Assembly (NCBI GenBank): GCA_035629935.1
Contig: DASQLQ010000110.1
Location: 1-21,913, forward strand
DNA: 21,913 nucleotides
Direction of reading: 5' to 3'
Source of the DNA: DASQLQ01 sp035629935
GTDB taxonomy: Bacteria; Actinomycetota; CADDZG01; WHSQ01
In this document: positions 1-8,145 of the stretch, in pieces
Numbering within the stretch: position 1 is the stretch's first letter
How the letters are laid out: each line of letters starts with the position of its first letter
Notes under the pieces: generated by a model
What the model was told of the DNA's origin: nothing
What the model saw: only the letters and a program-made list of their open reading frames with translations
The model's database searches: none
Made by a program: the position numbers and the translations under genes

Positions 1-480
1 ATCCCCGTCGTGATGGGTGACTTCGCAGATGTGCCCGTCGAGGGCGCCTACAAGGTGGTTTTCGTTGCGTTCAACACACTGTTCGCTCTTGCATCTCAGG
101 AAGACCAACTGCGCTGCTTCCGGAACGTGGCCGATCATCTCGACGAGGACGGTCTGTTCGTCGTGGAGGCTTTCGTCCCGGACGTGACACGGTTCGCCCG
201 CCACCAGAACGTCGATGCAACAGACGTTGGCTCGGATCGAGCGCGGATCGATGTCACCCGACATGACCCCGTGACCCAAACCAGTCGCACCCAGCACATC
301 ATGATCACGCCAGAAGGCACGAAGATGTACCCCGTCATGGTTCGCTACGCGTACCCGCCGGAGATGGACCTCATGGCGCGTCTGGCCGGTCTGGTCTTGA
401 GGGAGCGTTTCGAGAACTGGCGCAAGGCACCGTTCACGGCAGACAGCCAGGGTCACGTCTCCGTGTACGGGAGGCTCTAA
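1..480 (+). CDS. Class I SAM-dependent methyltransferase, 3' fragment
   Basis: The reading frame is open from base 1 to the TAA at 478-480, so the gene starts upstream of the window; the first ATG visible in frame (base 13) is not a credible start. About 159 residues are present. The pattern FNTLFAL...Q...CFRNVADHLDEDGLFVVEAF is typical of the C-terminal half of the Rossmann-fold methyltransferase core (strand 4, the helix after it, and strand 5). A beta-rich tail follows and ends in VSVYGRL. The SAM-binding glycine motif would lie upstream and cannot be seen. The substrate is unknown. The stop codon overlaps that of the convergent gene by four bases (ctaa, 477-480), so there is no room for a separate terminator between them. 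Family assignment is fairly secure, function is not. Confidence 0.75.
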   Translation: MPVVMGDFADVPVEGAYKVVFVAFNTLFALASQEDQLRCFRNVADHLDEDGLFVVEAFVPDVTRFARHQNVDATDVGSDRARIDVTRHDPVTQTSRTQHIMITPEGTKMYPVMVRYAYPPEMDLMARLAGLVLRERFENWRKAPFTADSQGHVSVYGRL

Positions 481-1187
481 GCGTTCAGATACGGGTGGTC
501 CGGGCGGGGAACCTTGGTCACGCCTGCTGCCTGCACCACGATCTCGTTCTCTAACGGATACAAGCTTCCCGACACGCGTACCCACTGATCCTGCTTGAAG
601 GCGCCGGGAGGGGCGTCCACGACGCGCACTTGAACCGTCAGGGCATCCGCGACGCAACAGGAGATGAGGAAGCGGGTTAGGAGGAACTCGTCGGCCGGCA
701 TCCCGGGTCTGCGTGCGACGAAGCCGGTGAAGTCGACCTCGGCCCCCGCCCGTGCTCGGAGGGCGGCCATGACTTCATCGGAGCGGATGGCGCCGGCGAC
801 ATCCGCGAGGTCTAGCTCACCCGACGAGATGTCTTCGATGCTGGGCACGAATGCAGCCGACGCGAAACTGGATCTTCGGTTCGCTGCGAACGAGGTCAAG
901 GAGGCGGGGGGCAGGGCCAGAACGACTACGACGGGCACGGCAACAAGGACGAGACCGAGACTGTCTTTGGTGGTGAGCTTCGGCGCTCCCGAAGAGTCGG
1001 AGAAGAAGAGTTGCCCCACCACAGCGATCAAGAGGATCACACCACCTACGGGCACCAGCCATTCGGTTCTGCTCGACAGATAGAGAGACGTCCTGTCGGT
1101 GGCGAGTAAGAACAGATAGAGCCCACACCACGCTCCGAGTACCAACACAACTCCAAGCTTCTTCGGGCTGAGCGATCGGCGGCTCAT
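477..1187 (-). CDS. TIGR03943/DUF1980-type membrane protein (YcgQ-like)
   Basis: 236 residues starting at ATG 1187, which overlaps the stop of the permease by ATGA (1184-1187); an AGGTG lies about eight bases upstream. Three hydrophobic segments (about residues 11-30, 43-62 and 78-97) are followed by a soluble C-terminal domain with DFTGFVARRPGMPADEF, LISCCVADA (C177, C178) and VRVSGSLYPLENEIVVQA. This order, including the CC pair and the OB-like end, is that of the TIGR03943 family, the usual partner of the YraQ-type permease encoded just upstream (Bacillus ycgR-ycgQ). In several bacteria the pair is under zinc-uptake (Zur) control, which suggests a metal-related role; that is family knowledge, and I saw no Zur box here. 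A longer frame extends upstream but runs through the permease gene and is not believable. Confidence 0.82.
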   Translation of the reverse strand: MSRRSLSPKKLGVVLVLGAWCGLYLFLLATDRTSLYLSSRTEWLVPVGGVILLIAVVGQLFFSDSSGAPKLTTKDSLGLVLVAVPVVVVLALPPASLTSFAANRRSSFASAAFVPSIEDISSGELDLADVAGAIRSDEVMAALRARAGAEVDFTGFVARRPGMPADEFLLTRFLISCCVADALTVQVRVVDAPPGAFKQDQWVRVSGSLYPLENEIVVQAAGVTKVPRPDHPYLNA

Positions 1188-2179
1188 CCGAGCAACACCT
1201 CGATCCATAACGTCCCGGCGAACGTCACTGCTCCCACGACCAGAACCACCGTTCTGAAGAACCCCTTGGTGAAGGTGCCGGTGTAGAGGAACGCGAGCTT
1301 CGTATCCACCAGCGGACCGAAAACGAGGAACGCCAGCTGAGAGCCGACCCCGAATTGCACGAACGAGGCGGCAACGAAAGCATCCGACTCGGAACACAGC
1401 GACAGAACGAATGCGAGAGCCATCATCGCTATGAGGCTCAAGAACGGCGTATCGGCAACGGATGCGATGACGTCCTGAGGGACGAACGTTTGCATCGCGG
1501 CTGCAACTGTTGCACCGAGGACCAGATAGCGCGCCATGAAGATGAAATCGCCCGACAAGTGTGAGAAGAACGAGCCGGGGCGGGTCTTTTCGTGCTGGTG
1601 CTCGTCGGCGTCTGCACGCGGGCGTAGTAGCTCACCTTTCGTCTTGCTCGAGACGACCCAGCCAACGGCAAGAGCGGCGACCAGACCAAGTCCCGTTCGT
1701 CCGAGCACCATCGGCCAGAAGATGTCTCGGCCGCGGTAGGCGATGACCGTCGAGATGATCACGACAGGGTTAAGGATGGGGGCCGCGAGCATGAACGTGA
1801 CCGCGGCCCCCGGCGCCAAACCCTTCTGGGCAAGTCGGCGAGCGACTGGGACAGAGCCGCACTCGCACACGGGGAACGCGAACCCCGCCAACGCCGACGC
1901 AGGTAGTTGGAGCCGGGGCGAGAGGGCCCCGAGGCGATCGAAGACACGCCCCGGCACGAACACTTCGATGAACGCGGATACCAAGGCGCCCAGCAAGATG
2001 AACGGCATCGCCTCGATCAACAAGGAAGAGAAGACGAGGATGAAGTTCTGGATCGCCGGGACCCGCCCGGGGTTGGCGATATTGAGGAACGTAGCGAGGA
2101 CGGCCAGGGCGAAGCCGGCCCCGAGGATGCGCCGCCACGATTCCTCGCGGGACCCAAGGGGTTGAGCGATATGGGCCAT
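1184..2179 (-). CDS. YraQ/ArsP-type permease (PF03773 family)
   Basis: 331 residues, with an N-terminal hydrophobic helix and at least seven further membrane segments. The family signature FPVCECGSVPVARRL lies at about residues 102-116, followed by APILNPVVI; a second conserved element, LCSESDAFVAASF, is in the C-terminal half. The two halves are joined by a charged, His-containing loop (DADEHQHEK). The start is ATG 2179, with GAGGT about eight bases upstream, overlapping the TGA of the preceding gene by one base. It is translationally coupled on both sides. Members transport or export metals and metalloids (ArsP exports methylarsenite), but the branch paired with TIGR03943 proteins is linked by regulation to zinc. 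The true substrate cannot be read from the sequence. Confidence 0.85.
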   Translation of the reverse strand: MAHIAQPLGSREESWRRILGAGFALAVLATFLNIANPGRVPAIQNFILVFSSLLIEAMPFILLGALVSAFIEVFVPGRVFDRLGALSPRLQLPASALAGFAFPVCECGSVPVARRLAQKGLAPGAAVTFMLAAPILNPVVIISTVIAYRGRDIFWPMVLGRTGLGLVAALAVGWVVSSKTKGELLRPRADADEHQHEKTRPGSFFSHLSGDFIFMARYLVLGATVAAAMQTFVPQDVIASVADTPFLSLIAMMALAFVLSLCSESDAFVAASFVQFGVGSQLAFLVFGPLVDTKLAFLYTGTFTKGFFRTVVLVVGAVTFAGTLWIEVLLG

Positions 2180-3420
2180 CAGCAGAACCTCGCAAACGAC
2201 ACCGCTATGCCCGGGAAGACGTCTGCGAAAACTCGCCGGCCGTCTTGTGTTGCCGAACGCAAAGCACTAACAACCTGATCCTTCGTTACGCCGTTGTCGA
2301 CGAGCACCTCTTGATCGAGGAAGAGTCCGCCTAGAGCGGCCTCCTCAACGACTCCGCGTGCCGTCTCGTTTTCTACGTGTCGGACGACCTCCTGCATGTC
2401 GATGAGCTCCTCCCCGGGCTCGCCGGCGGGAAGGCCGACCGTTACGAGCGCGGCGTCTCCACCCGAGACCCTACGGGCCATCTCGTCCAGTGTCGCGAGA
2501 GCATCGTTCACATCCAGATTCGATGCGTCGACCGATACAACGAGGAGGTCGGTGACGTCATCTCGTCCGAAGCGCTCCGACCGCATCAAGCTGCGGGCTT
2601 GGTCCACGGCAGACTCAGAGTCGTCGACGAAGCGCCGGAGGTCACGATCGACGTCCACATACCAGTCGCCTCCAACCAAACCTTGATCTATACGACTGGT
2701 CCCCACCAATCCGATCTTCGGTGTTTGAACTAGAGCTTCATCCAGATCGTCCGCGAGGGTGGCGATCACCGTTCCGGGAAAGGCGTCGCCGCTCCAGGCT
2801 CGGACGAGACGTCCCTGGTCGTTGCGCAGGTGAGATCCGGTCACGCCATGTTGCGCAGGGGTGCCGCCCGTCCCGATGGTTGCCAGGAGGGCGGTCGGAT
2901 CGAGGGGGAGTGAGATCATCGCTGCCGTGCCCAACAAGGGCTCTCGGCCGGCGGCCCCGGGGACGTTCATCTCCTGTTGCTGGTCGAGGTTTTTGAACAC
3001 CGCGAGCAGGACCAGTCGAGGAGGGCGTTCGGTCGTTACCTCGGTTGCGGCCTTGCCCGAGCGTACTTCTGGGTGAGGGATGTCGAATCGGAGAATGTTC
3101 GCCATCGTCGGCGCGATGTCGTCGAGACCTATCTCTATCTCTGAGCCGGGACCTCGGAGGCCGTTCGCGGCGAACGCGACCCGAGCGGACAAGGGTGTCG
3201 GTTCGCCGACCGCAAGGACATCCGGGGAGCGTCCCTCTTGGTAACCGGCCACAATCAAACTGCGGATGTCCCGGGGAAGGGAACAGAAAGGCACGCTTTG
3301 CCGACCGCGTGCTTCTCTTTCGCACGAGCGGCCAACGCACAAAACCCTAAGAACTGCCGCCGGGACAGTGATGATTATGAGGAGCACCAGGATCGTGAGG
3401 GATCGCCCTGCGACTCTCAT
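2179..3420 (-). CDS. Catalytically dead, permuted alkaline-phosphatase-fold paralogue (pseudoenzyme)
   Basis: 413 residues from ATG 3420, with an N-terminal hydrophobic helix (about 9-28), so exported or membrane anchored. It matches the three AP-like enzymes in this window along its whole length and in the same permuted order: CSLPRDIRS...GYQEGRSPDV (46-67), GLDDIAPTMANIL (98-110), ERPPRLVLLAVF (131-142), TIGTGGTPAQHGV (181-193), TDLLVVSVD (290-298), and a C-terminal FADVFP. Every catalytic position is lost: the segment with the Zn-binding His is deleted, first metal Asp is K143, nucleophile Thr is P175, the DxxxH pair is N301/N305, and the DH of DHG is G329/L330. The frame is uninterrupted, so it looks like a retained pseudoenzyme rather than a decaying gene. 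It leads a coupled operon with the permease and TIGR03943 genes. Function unknown, perhaps binding or regulatory. Confidence 0.72.
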   Translation of the reverse strand: MRVAGRSLTILVLLIIITVPAAVLRVLCVGRSCEREARGRQSVPFCSLPRDIRSLIVAGYQEGRSPDVLAVGEPTPLSARVAFAANGLRGPGSEIEIGLDDIAPTMANILRFDIPHPEVRSGKAATEVTTERPPRLVLLAVFKNLDQQQEMNVPGAAGREPLLGTAAMISLPLDPTALLATIGTGGTPAQHGVTGSHLRNDQGRLVRAWSGDAFPGTVIATLADDLDEALVQTPKIGLVGTSRIDQGLVGGDWYVDVDRDLRRFVDDSESAVDQARSLMRSERFGRDDVTDLLVVSVDASNLDVNDALATLDEMARRVSGGDAALVTVGLPAGEPGEELIDMQEVVRHVENETARGVVEEAALGGLFLDQEVLVDNGVTKDQVVSALRSATQDGRRVFADVFPGIAVSFARFC

Positions 3421-3450
3421 CTCCAGATAACGCTACCGTGATGGACCTTT
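3421..3450. promoter_or_regulatory. Very short divergent intergenic region (30 bp)
   Basis: The ATG of the minus-strand pseudoenzyme operon (3420) and the ATG of the plus-strand 14 kb gene run (3451) are only 30 bases apart. Any promoters for the two divergent transcripts must overlap each other or lie inside the opposing coding region. On the minus strand GGAG abuts the ATG; on the plus strand there is no good ribosome binding site before ATG 3451. I could not find a convincing -35/-10 pair or an operator palindrome. Confidence 0.4.
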
Positions 3451-5205
3451 ATGAACTTTTCGCAGGGACGAAACCGGTTACTGATCGTGCTCGGCGTCGC
3501 CGTTGTCGCGTCGTTGGTCGCGCTATACCTATCGATGCCAGAACGCGGTGTGCCCGCGGGGGCTCCCACTCTCGACGAGATGGCGACGGAGATCGGCTCG
3601 CCGATCATGGATCATCTCTACAAAGGGCACGTGCCCAATAGGTCGGGTGAGGTGATGACGATTCCCAAGCCTCACAGCTTCATCATCGGTAATTGGGATC
3701 TGACGACACTTGGTTCTGCGACCCCGTTCCTTGGGTCGTCGCATCCAAATCCGTGGAACTACACGTCGCGCATCCCGTTGATCTTTTACGGTCCCGGACA
3801 GATCAAAGAGGGTCAGGAGATCCGCTCGACGGTCGACATCGCCAGCGTCGCTCCCACGTACGCGGCGATGGTGGGGATGGACGCCCTCGACACCGATGGC
3901 GCCGTCTTGAGCGAGGCACTGGTCTCCGACGCAGAGCCTCCCCGCGCGATCGTCACGGTCGTGATCGACGGCGGAGGGTGGAATGTCCTGCAGGAGCATC
4001 CCGATGCATGGCCGACGATCCAGGAGTTGCGGGACGGTGGCACCGACTACACGAACGCGACGATCGGCTCAGCCCCCGCTATCACTGGAGCTCTGCACGC
4101 AACGTTTGGGACCGGCGTCTATCCGAATACGCATGGGATCCCGGGTAACCAGATGCGCGGCCCCGACGGCAAGAACACCGATGCATGGCAACAGAATGCG
4201 GACCCGACCTATCTGATGGTGCCCACGATGTCGGAGCTCTGGGACGAGCAGAACGGCAACGAACCGGTGATCGCCACCGTCTCCTACGAGGGATGGCACC
4301 TGGGGATGATCGGCCACGGCGCCCAGCGCGAAGGCGGCGACAAGGACATCGCCGTCCTCTGGGAAGCCGAGGATAACGCGTGGTGGATCAACGAGGACTT
4401 CTACACACTTCCCTCCTACCTGCAAGAAACGGATCTGGAACAGCTCGAGGAATATGAAGACGATCTAGATGAAAGGGATGGGCTCGCTGACGAGACCTGG
4501 TTCGGGAACACCCTCGAGGAGCTCCAGGAGCCCGTTATCCGACCGGGCACCTCTGCGTTCGTGAGGTTCACGGGTGACGCGATCGTCGACATCATGCGAA
4601 ACGAGGAGATCGGCAAAGACAAGTCGACGGACATGTTCTGGATCGAGATGAAGATGCCCGACTACGCGGGTCATCGTTGGAACATGGTCTCTCCCGAAGA
4701 AGAGGATGTACTGAGGGCGGTGGATACCGAGATCGCTCGATTGAAGGCCGTTCTCGACGAGCAGGTTGGGGCCGGCAGATACGTACTCGCGATCAGTGCC
4801 GATCACGGGCAAGAACCGTTGCCGGAGTTGCACGGCGGTTGGCGGATCAACTCCAACGAGCTTCTGGCGGATATCGAATCGCGGTTCGGAAACGTCGTCG
4901 AGAAGGTGACGACCGTCGATGTGTTCCTAGAGCAGGACGCGATCGAACAAGGAGACGTCGATCTCGAGGACGTTGCCAGGTTCATCGGCTCCTACACCCT
5001 GGGCGACAACATCTCGGGCGGTGCTCCGGGCGCGGACAGAGTCCCCGAAGGACGCATGGACGAGCTGCTGTTCGCCGGCGCGTTCCCAACCGGATATTTC
5101 CAATCGCTCACTCCCGACAAGATCGAATCGTTCGGGGAAGGGATCTACCCGGAGGGCGTCTTCGATGTCGATCAGAGCCTCTTCCCCCCACTCGGTGAGA
5201 TCTGA
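3451..5205 (+). CDS. Alkaline-phosphatase superfamily protein with circularly permuted fold (copy 1)
   Basis: 584 residues with an N-terminal signal or anchor helix (about 9-27), so it acts outside the membrane. The protein first shows a module normally found at the C-terminus of PafA/NPP-type phosphatases: GHVPNRSGEV, SSHPNPWNY (H98), IPLIFYGPGQI and VAPTYAAMVG. Only then comes the usual start of the fold: VIDGGGWNVL (D173), PAITGALH (likely nucleophile T212, with N233 at +21 as in NPPs), GTGVYPNTHGI, a WHLGMIGHG motif (W282/H283), PDYAGH (D404, H408) and SADHGQ (D451, H452). After DHG there are only about 130 residues, with no second copy of the His module. All seven residues expected for a two-zinc site are therefore present, in permuted order. 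A strongly acidic stretch occupies about 327-362. Substrate unknown: phosphomonoester, phosphodiester or sulfate ester. Its TGA overlaps the MFS ATG. Confidence 0.82.
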   Translation: MNFSQGRNRLLIVLGVAVVASLVALYLSMPERGVPAGAPTLDEMATEIGSPIMDHLYKGHVPNRSGEVMTIPKPHSFIIGNWDLTTLGSATPFLGSSHPNPWNYTSRIPLIFYGPGQIKEGQEIRSTVDIASVAPTYAAMVGMDALDTDGAVLSEALVSDAEPPRAIVTVVIDGGGWNVLQEHPDAWPTIQELRDGGTDYTNATIGSAPAITGALHATFGTGVYPNTHGIPGNQMRGPDGKNTDAWQQNADPTYLMVPTMSELWDEQNGNEPVIATVSYEGWHLGMIGHGAQREGGDKDIAVLWEAEDNAWWINEDFYTLPSYLQETDLEQLEEYEDDLDERDGLADETWFGNTLEELQEPVIRPGTSAFVRFTGDAIVDIMRNEEIGKDKSTDMFWIEMKMPDYAGHRWNMVSPEEEDVLRAVDTEIARLKAVLDEQVGAGRYVLAISADHGQEPLPELHGGWRINSNELLADIESRFGNVVEKVTTVDVFLEQDAIEQGDVDLEDVARFIGSYTLGDNISGGAPGADRVPEGRMDELLFAGAFPTGYFQSLTPDKIESFGEGIYPEGVFDVDQSLFPPLGEI

Positions 5206-6473
5206 TGCTGAAGCGCGGCCTAACCCTTCTGTTCTCGAAACGCGACTTCGGATTCTTGATGGCGGTTCAGTTCGCCGCACAAGCAGGGGACGGGCTCGTT
5301 CAGGGTGCGATCGGGAAGTTCATCGTCTTCGGGGGCCAGGCCGGCTTCGACCCGGAGGCCGCGCCGTCGGTCGACGTGCTGTTGACGATGGCGCTCCTGC
5401 TCTTCGTGCCCTACACGTTCATCAGCCCGTTCCTCGGTGTAGTTATCGACCGGTGGGACCGCCGTCGGCTCTTGTGCGCCGCCAACGGGGTGCGAGCAGG
5501 CGCCGTGGTCCTGGTCACCATCATCGGGATCCAGTCGGTACCGAACGGGGTGTTGATGGGGCTACTGCTGCTGACACTCGCATCCACCCGATTGGTATTG
5601 GCGGCGAAAGCAGCAGCGTTGCCGGCGACCTTGGGTGAGACGTCACTCGTCGAGGGCAATGCCATCTCGCAGATGGGAGGGGCGCTGTTCCAGTTGGCGG
5701 GTGCGGGGGTAGCGATTATCGGCAGCAGCCTGGTGGCCAGCGAGCCGATAGCGATCGTCGGCGCGATCGTTTACGGCGCGGGGGCATTGTTCGCTCTGCG
5801 CATCTCTCACGCCGACGAGGGACGTGAAGCCTCGACTCTCGGTCGCGAGATCGCACGTGTTCTGCGCAACATCGTGGATGGTTTCAAGGAGGTGGCCAGG
5901 ACTCCGAAGGCCGGTGCCGCGATCTCCACCTACTTCTGGTTGCGGTTCCTGTGGACGGCCTCGATCATCGGCATCGGATTCGTGGCCAAGGACTTGATCG
6001 CAGGTGACGACAACCTCCGACTCGTCCTAACTGCGGGTGGAGGAGCGGTGGGAGTTGCGCTCGGCTTCCTGTCGGCGAACCAACTGAAGACCCGTGCGAA
6101 GGGTCTTGGTCGGCTCGTTCTTTACGCGTCCGCCGTCGCAGGGTTGGGAACAGCAGTTCTCGGATCGGTCGAGATCAAAGCGGCGATCGTGCTTCTTACG
6201 TTCTGCCTCGGCTTCGGATTCTTCCTCGCAAAGATCTCGCTCGACACGTTGGTGCAGGAGGCCTTGGGTGACGACTTCCGTGGCCGGGCATTCTCCCTGT
6301 ACGACATCGCCTACAACCTCGCGTGGGTGATCGCAGCGGTGGTTCTGAAGTTGTGGTGGGAGCAGTTGGGCAGTTCTCTGATCGCGATGCTCGGAGTGGT
6401 GTTTCTTCTGGGCCTCGGGGGGCTGGCGGTCTGGTACCGGCGCGCAGGGCTCCTGACCGTTTCCGCCGCGTGA
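5205..6473 (+). CDS. MFS transporter
   Basis: 422 residues, about twelve membrane segments. The MFS signature loop PFLGVVIDRWDRRRLL lies between the second and third segments, and a second-half loop carries LGDDFRGRAFSLYDI, common in the MFS_3-like exporter group (enterobactin exporter and macrolide-efflux relatives). The start is ATG 5205, overlapping the stop of the AP-like gene by one base (TGATG), with GGTGAG a few bases upstream. The next gene starts three bases after its stop. It is sandwiched between two paralogous AP-like enzymes, so a role in moving the substrate or product of those enzymes, or a lipid or glycan precursor, is possible; the sequence does not show the cargo. Confidence 0.85.
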   Translation: MLKRGLTLLFSKRDFGFLMAVQFAAQAGDGLVQGAIGKFIVFGGQAGFDPEAAPSVDVLLTMALLLFVPYTFISPFLGVVIDRWDRRRLLCAANGVRAGAVVLVTIIGIQSVPNGVLMGLLLLTLASTRLVLAAKAAALPATLGETSLVEGNAISQMGGALFQLAGAGVAIIGSSLVASEPIAIVGAIVYGAGALFALRISHADEGREASTLGREIARVLRNIVDGFKEVARTPKAGAAISTYFWLRFLWTASIIGIGFVAKDLIAGDDNLRLVLTAGGGAVGVALGFLSANQLKTRAKGLGRLVLYASAVAGLGTAVLGSVEIKAAIVLLTFCLGFGFFLAKISLDTLVQEALGDDFRGRAFSLYDIAYNLAWVIAAVVLKLWWEQLGSSLIAMLGVVFLLGLGGLAVWYRRAGLLTVSAA

Positions 6474-6476
6474 CCG

Positions 6477-8144
6477 GTGGGTTTTCGTAACTGGGCTGCA
6501 GGCAACAAGCTTCCTCTAGCGGTCTCGGTCGTTGCCGCCATAACCGTCGTCGCCGGCGCGGGTCTGGCTCTGACTAAACCCCCACCACTTGCCTCCTTCC
6601 GCGAGCAAGCGTGCGATATGCCGTCCCCATGGCTCGAGCGAACCAAGCGGGGGTACTTCCCCGACCGATCGGGTCAGATCTCGCTCCTTCCTCGCTATCC
6701 GGCATACGTCGGGACGGCCGAGGGGGGATGGAGCCATTCGGGCCCGTGGGGATATCTGCAAAGGATCCCCATCGTTTTCTACGGCCCGGGAGTGATCGAG
6801 CCACATGGTGACATCGACCGGCCCATCACGATGGCCGACATCGCCCCCACCCTTACGGGCTTGCTGCAAGGGTTCTTCAAGACCGACGACGGCGAACGAC
6901 TCGACGAAGTAGTTCGCTTCGACAGTGAGCTTCTGAGCAAGGACAAGCCGCGGCTGATCGTCGTGGTGGTGTGGGACGGAGGGGGATGGAATGTCCTCGA
7001 GCGCTGGCCCAACGCGTGGCCGAACCTGAAAGAGATGATGGACGGTGGAACCTCGTACACGAACGCGACCGTCGGGTCCTCGCCTTCCGTTACGCCTGCA
7101 GTTCACACGACGCTCGGAACGGGTGTCTTCCCCTGGGTGCATGGGATCACGGGCATCCCAGTGCGCGACGAGACCGGCAAGGTCGTGGACTCATTCCTGG
7201 AAGGCGAGTCGTCGCGTTTCATCAACGTCCCGACCTTCGCCGAGCGGTGGGACGAGCAGAGGCGCAATCGCGCGTTGGTGGGGATGGTGGGCTACGAACC
7301 ATGGCACCTCGGGATGATCGGCCGAGGCGCCGAAGATCCGACCGGGGACCGAGACGTTGCGGTGTGGCTCGACACGGAGACGAACGAATGGATCACGAAT
7401 CCAGACCACTACCGACTGCCGCCTGCGTTCGAAGAACAGACGGGATTGGCCGACGACATCGCTCGTCTCGACGCGTTCGACGGCGAGGTCGACGATGCGT
7501 GGGGGGACAACAAGATATTGGACGACCAAGCGCGCATCGAGGAAACGCCTGCCTTCATCAAGTATCACGAGCGGGTGATGCAGGAACTGATCGAGCAAGA
7601 GGGATACGGAGCGGACGCAACGACGGACCTGTTGTTCACCAACTTCAAACAGATCGATCGTCTCGGGCATTACTTCAACATGGCTTCGCACGAAGTACGT
7701 GCGTCGATCAAGGAGACTGATCGCCAACTGGGCCGGCTCTTGGGTTCGCTCGATGACGTCGTTGGGGAAGGGAAGTGGACCGTCGTCGTGACGGCAGATC
7801 ACGGACAGCAACCGGATGCAGAAGTGGTCGATGGATATGGCATCGATCCCAAAGAGGTGAAGCGGGACCTTGATGACGAGTTCGGAGCGATCACGCGCGC
7901 TGTATGGCCGACCGAGGTGTTCCTCGATGAGACCGCGCTGGACCGAGAGGGCGTGACGATCCACGAGGTGGCTCGTTTCCTCGGTGACTACCGGCTGGCG
8001 GCCAACACTCAACGTCCCGACATGCTCCTCACGGGGGCCGGACGATTCGGCCCCCGGGACCGCCTGTTCTCGATGGCCGTCCCCGCGCGCTTGTTGCCAG
8101 AACTCGATTGTGGAGCCGGGAGAGCGCCCTCCGCTCCTGGATAG
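6477..8144 (+). CDS. Alkaline-phosphatase superfamily protein with circularly permuted fold (copy 2)
   Basis: 555 residues from a GTG start, three bases after the MFS stop. A signal or anchor helix spans about residues 11-32. Order of motifs: KRGYFPDRSGQISLLPR, WSHSGPWGY (H87), RIPIVFYGPGVI, TMADIAPTLTGLL, then VVVVWDGGGWNVL (D167), PSVTPAVH (likely nucleophile T206), GTGVFPWVHGI, GYEPWHLGMIGRG (W276/H277), IDRLGH (D394, H398) and TADHGQQP (D441, H442). Spacing matches copy 1: first Asp to Thr 39 residues, Thr to WH 70, and the two Asp ligands 47 apart. The NPP-type Asn at +21 from the nucleophile is Ile here. The C-terminus ends about 110 residues after DHG, without the normal His module. 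Probably an extracytoplasmic hydrolase or transferase for phosphate or sulfate esters; substrate unknown. Confidence 0.82.
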   Translation: MGFRNWAAGNKLPLAVSVVAAITVVAGAGLALTKPPPLASFREQACDMPSPWLERTKRGYFPDRSGQISLLPRYPAYVGTAEGGWSHSGPWGYLQRIPIVFYGPGVIEPHGDIDRPITMADIAPTLTGLLQGFFKTDDGERLDEVVRFDSELLSKDKPRLIVVVVWDGGGWNVLERWPNAWPNLKEMMDGGTSYTNATVGSSPSVTPAVHTTLGTGVFPWVHGITGIPVRDETGKVVDSFLEGESSRFINVPTFAERWDEQRRNRALVGMVGYEPWHLGMIGRGAEDPTGDRDVAVWLDTETNEWITNPDHYRLPPAFEEQTGLADDIARLDAFDGEVDDAWGDNKILDDQARIEETPAFIKYHERVMQELIEQEGYGADATTDLLFTNFKQIDRLGHYFNMASHEVRASIKETDRQLGRLLGSLDDVVGEGKWTVVVTADHGQQPDAEVVDGYGIDPKEVKRDLDDEFGAITRAVWPTEVFLDETALDREGVTIHEVARFLGDYRLAANTQRPDMLLTGAGRFGPRDRLFSMAVPARLLPELDCGAGRAPSAPG

Positions 8145-8145
8145 G

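Noticed and set aside
477..1397. Longer 306-residue frame for the TIGR03943-type protein
   Set aside because: The extra N-terminal 70 residues overlap the permease coding region and look like an out-of-frame shadow. ATG 1187, with the ATGA overlap, fits the family start.
3421..3450. -10-like hexamers (TATCTG, TACCGT) in the divergent gap
   Set aside because: No correctly spaced -35 partner on either strand. Matches this weak are expected by chance.
4084..4086. Apparent loss of the nucleophile in copy 1 (PAIT rather than PSVT)
   Set aside because: Counting back 21 residues from the conserved Asn, as in NPPs, shows the nucleophile is the last Thr of the PxxT motif. It is present in all three copies.
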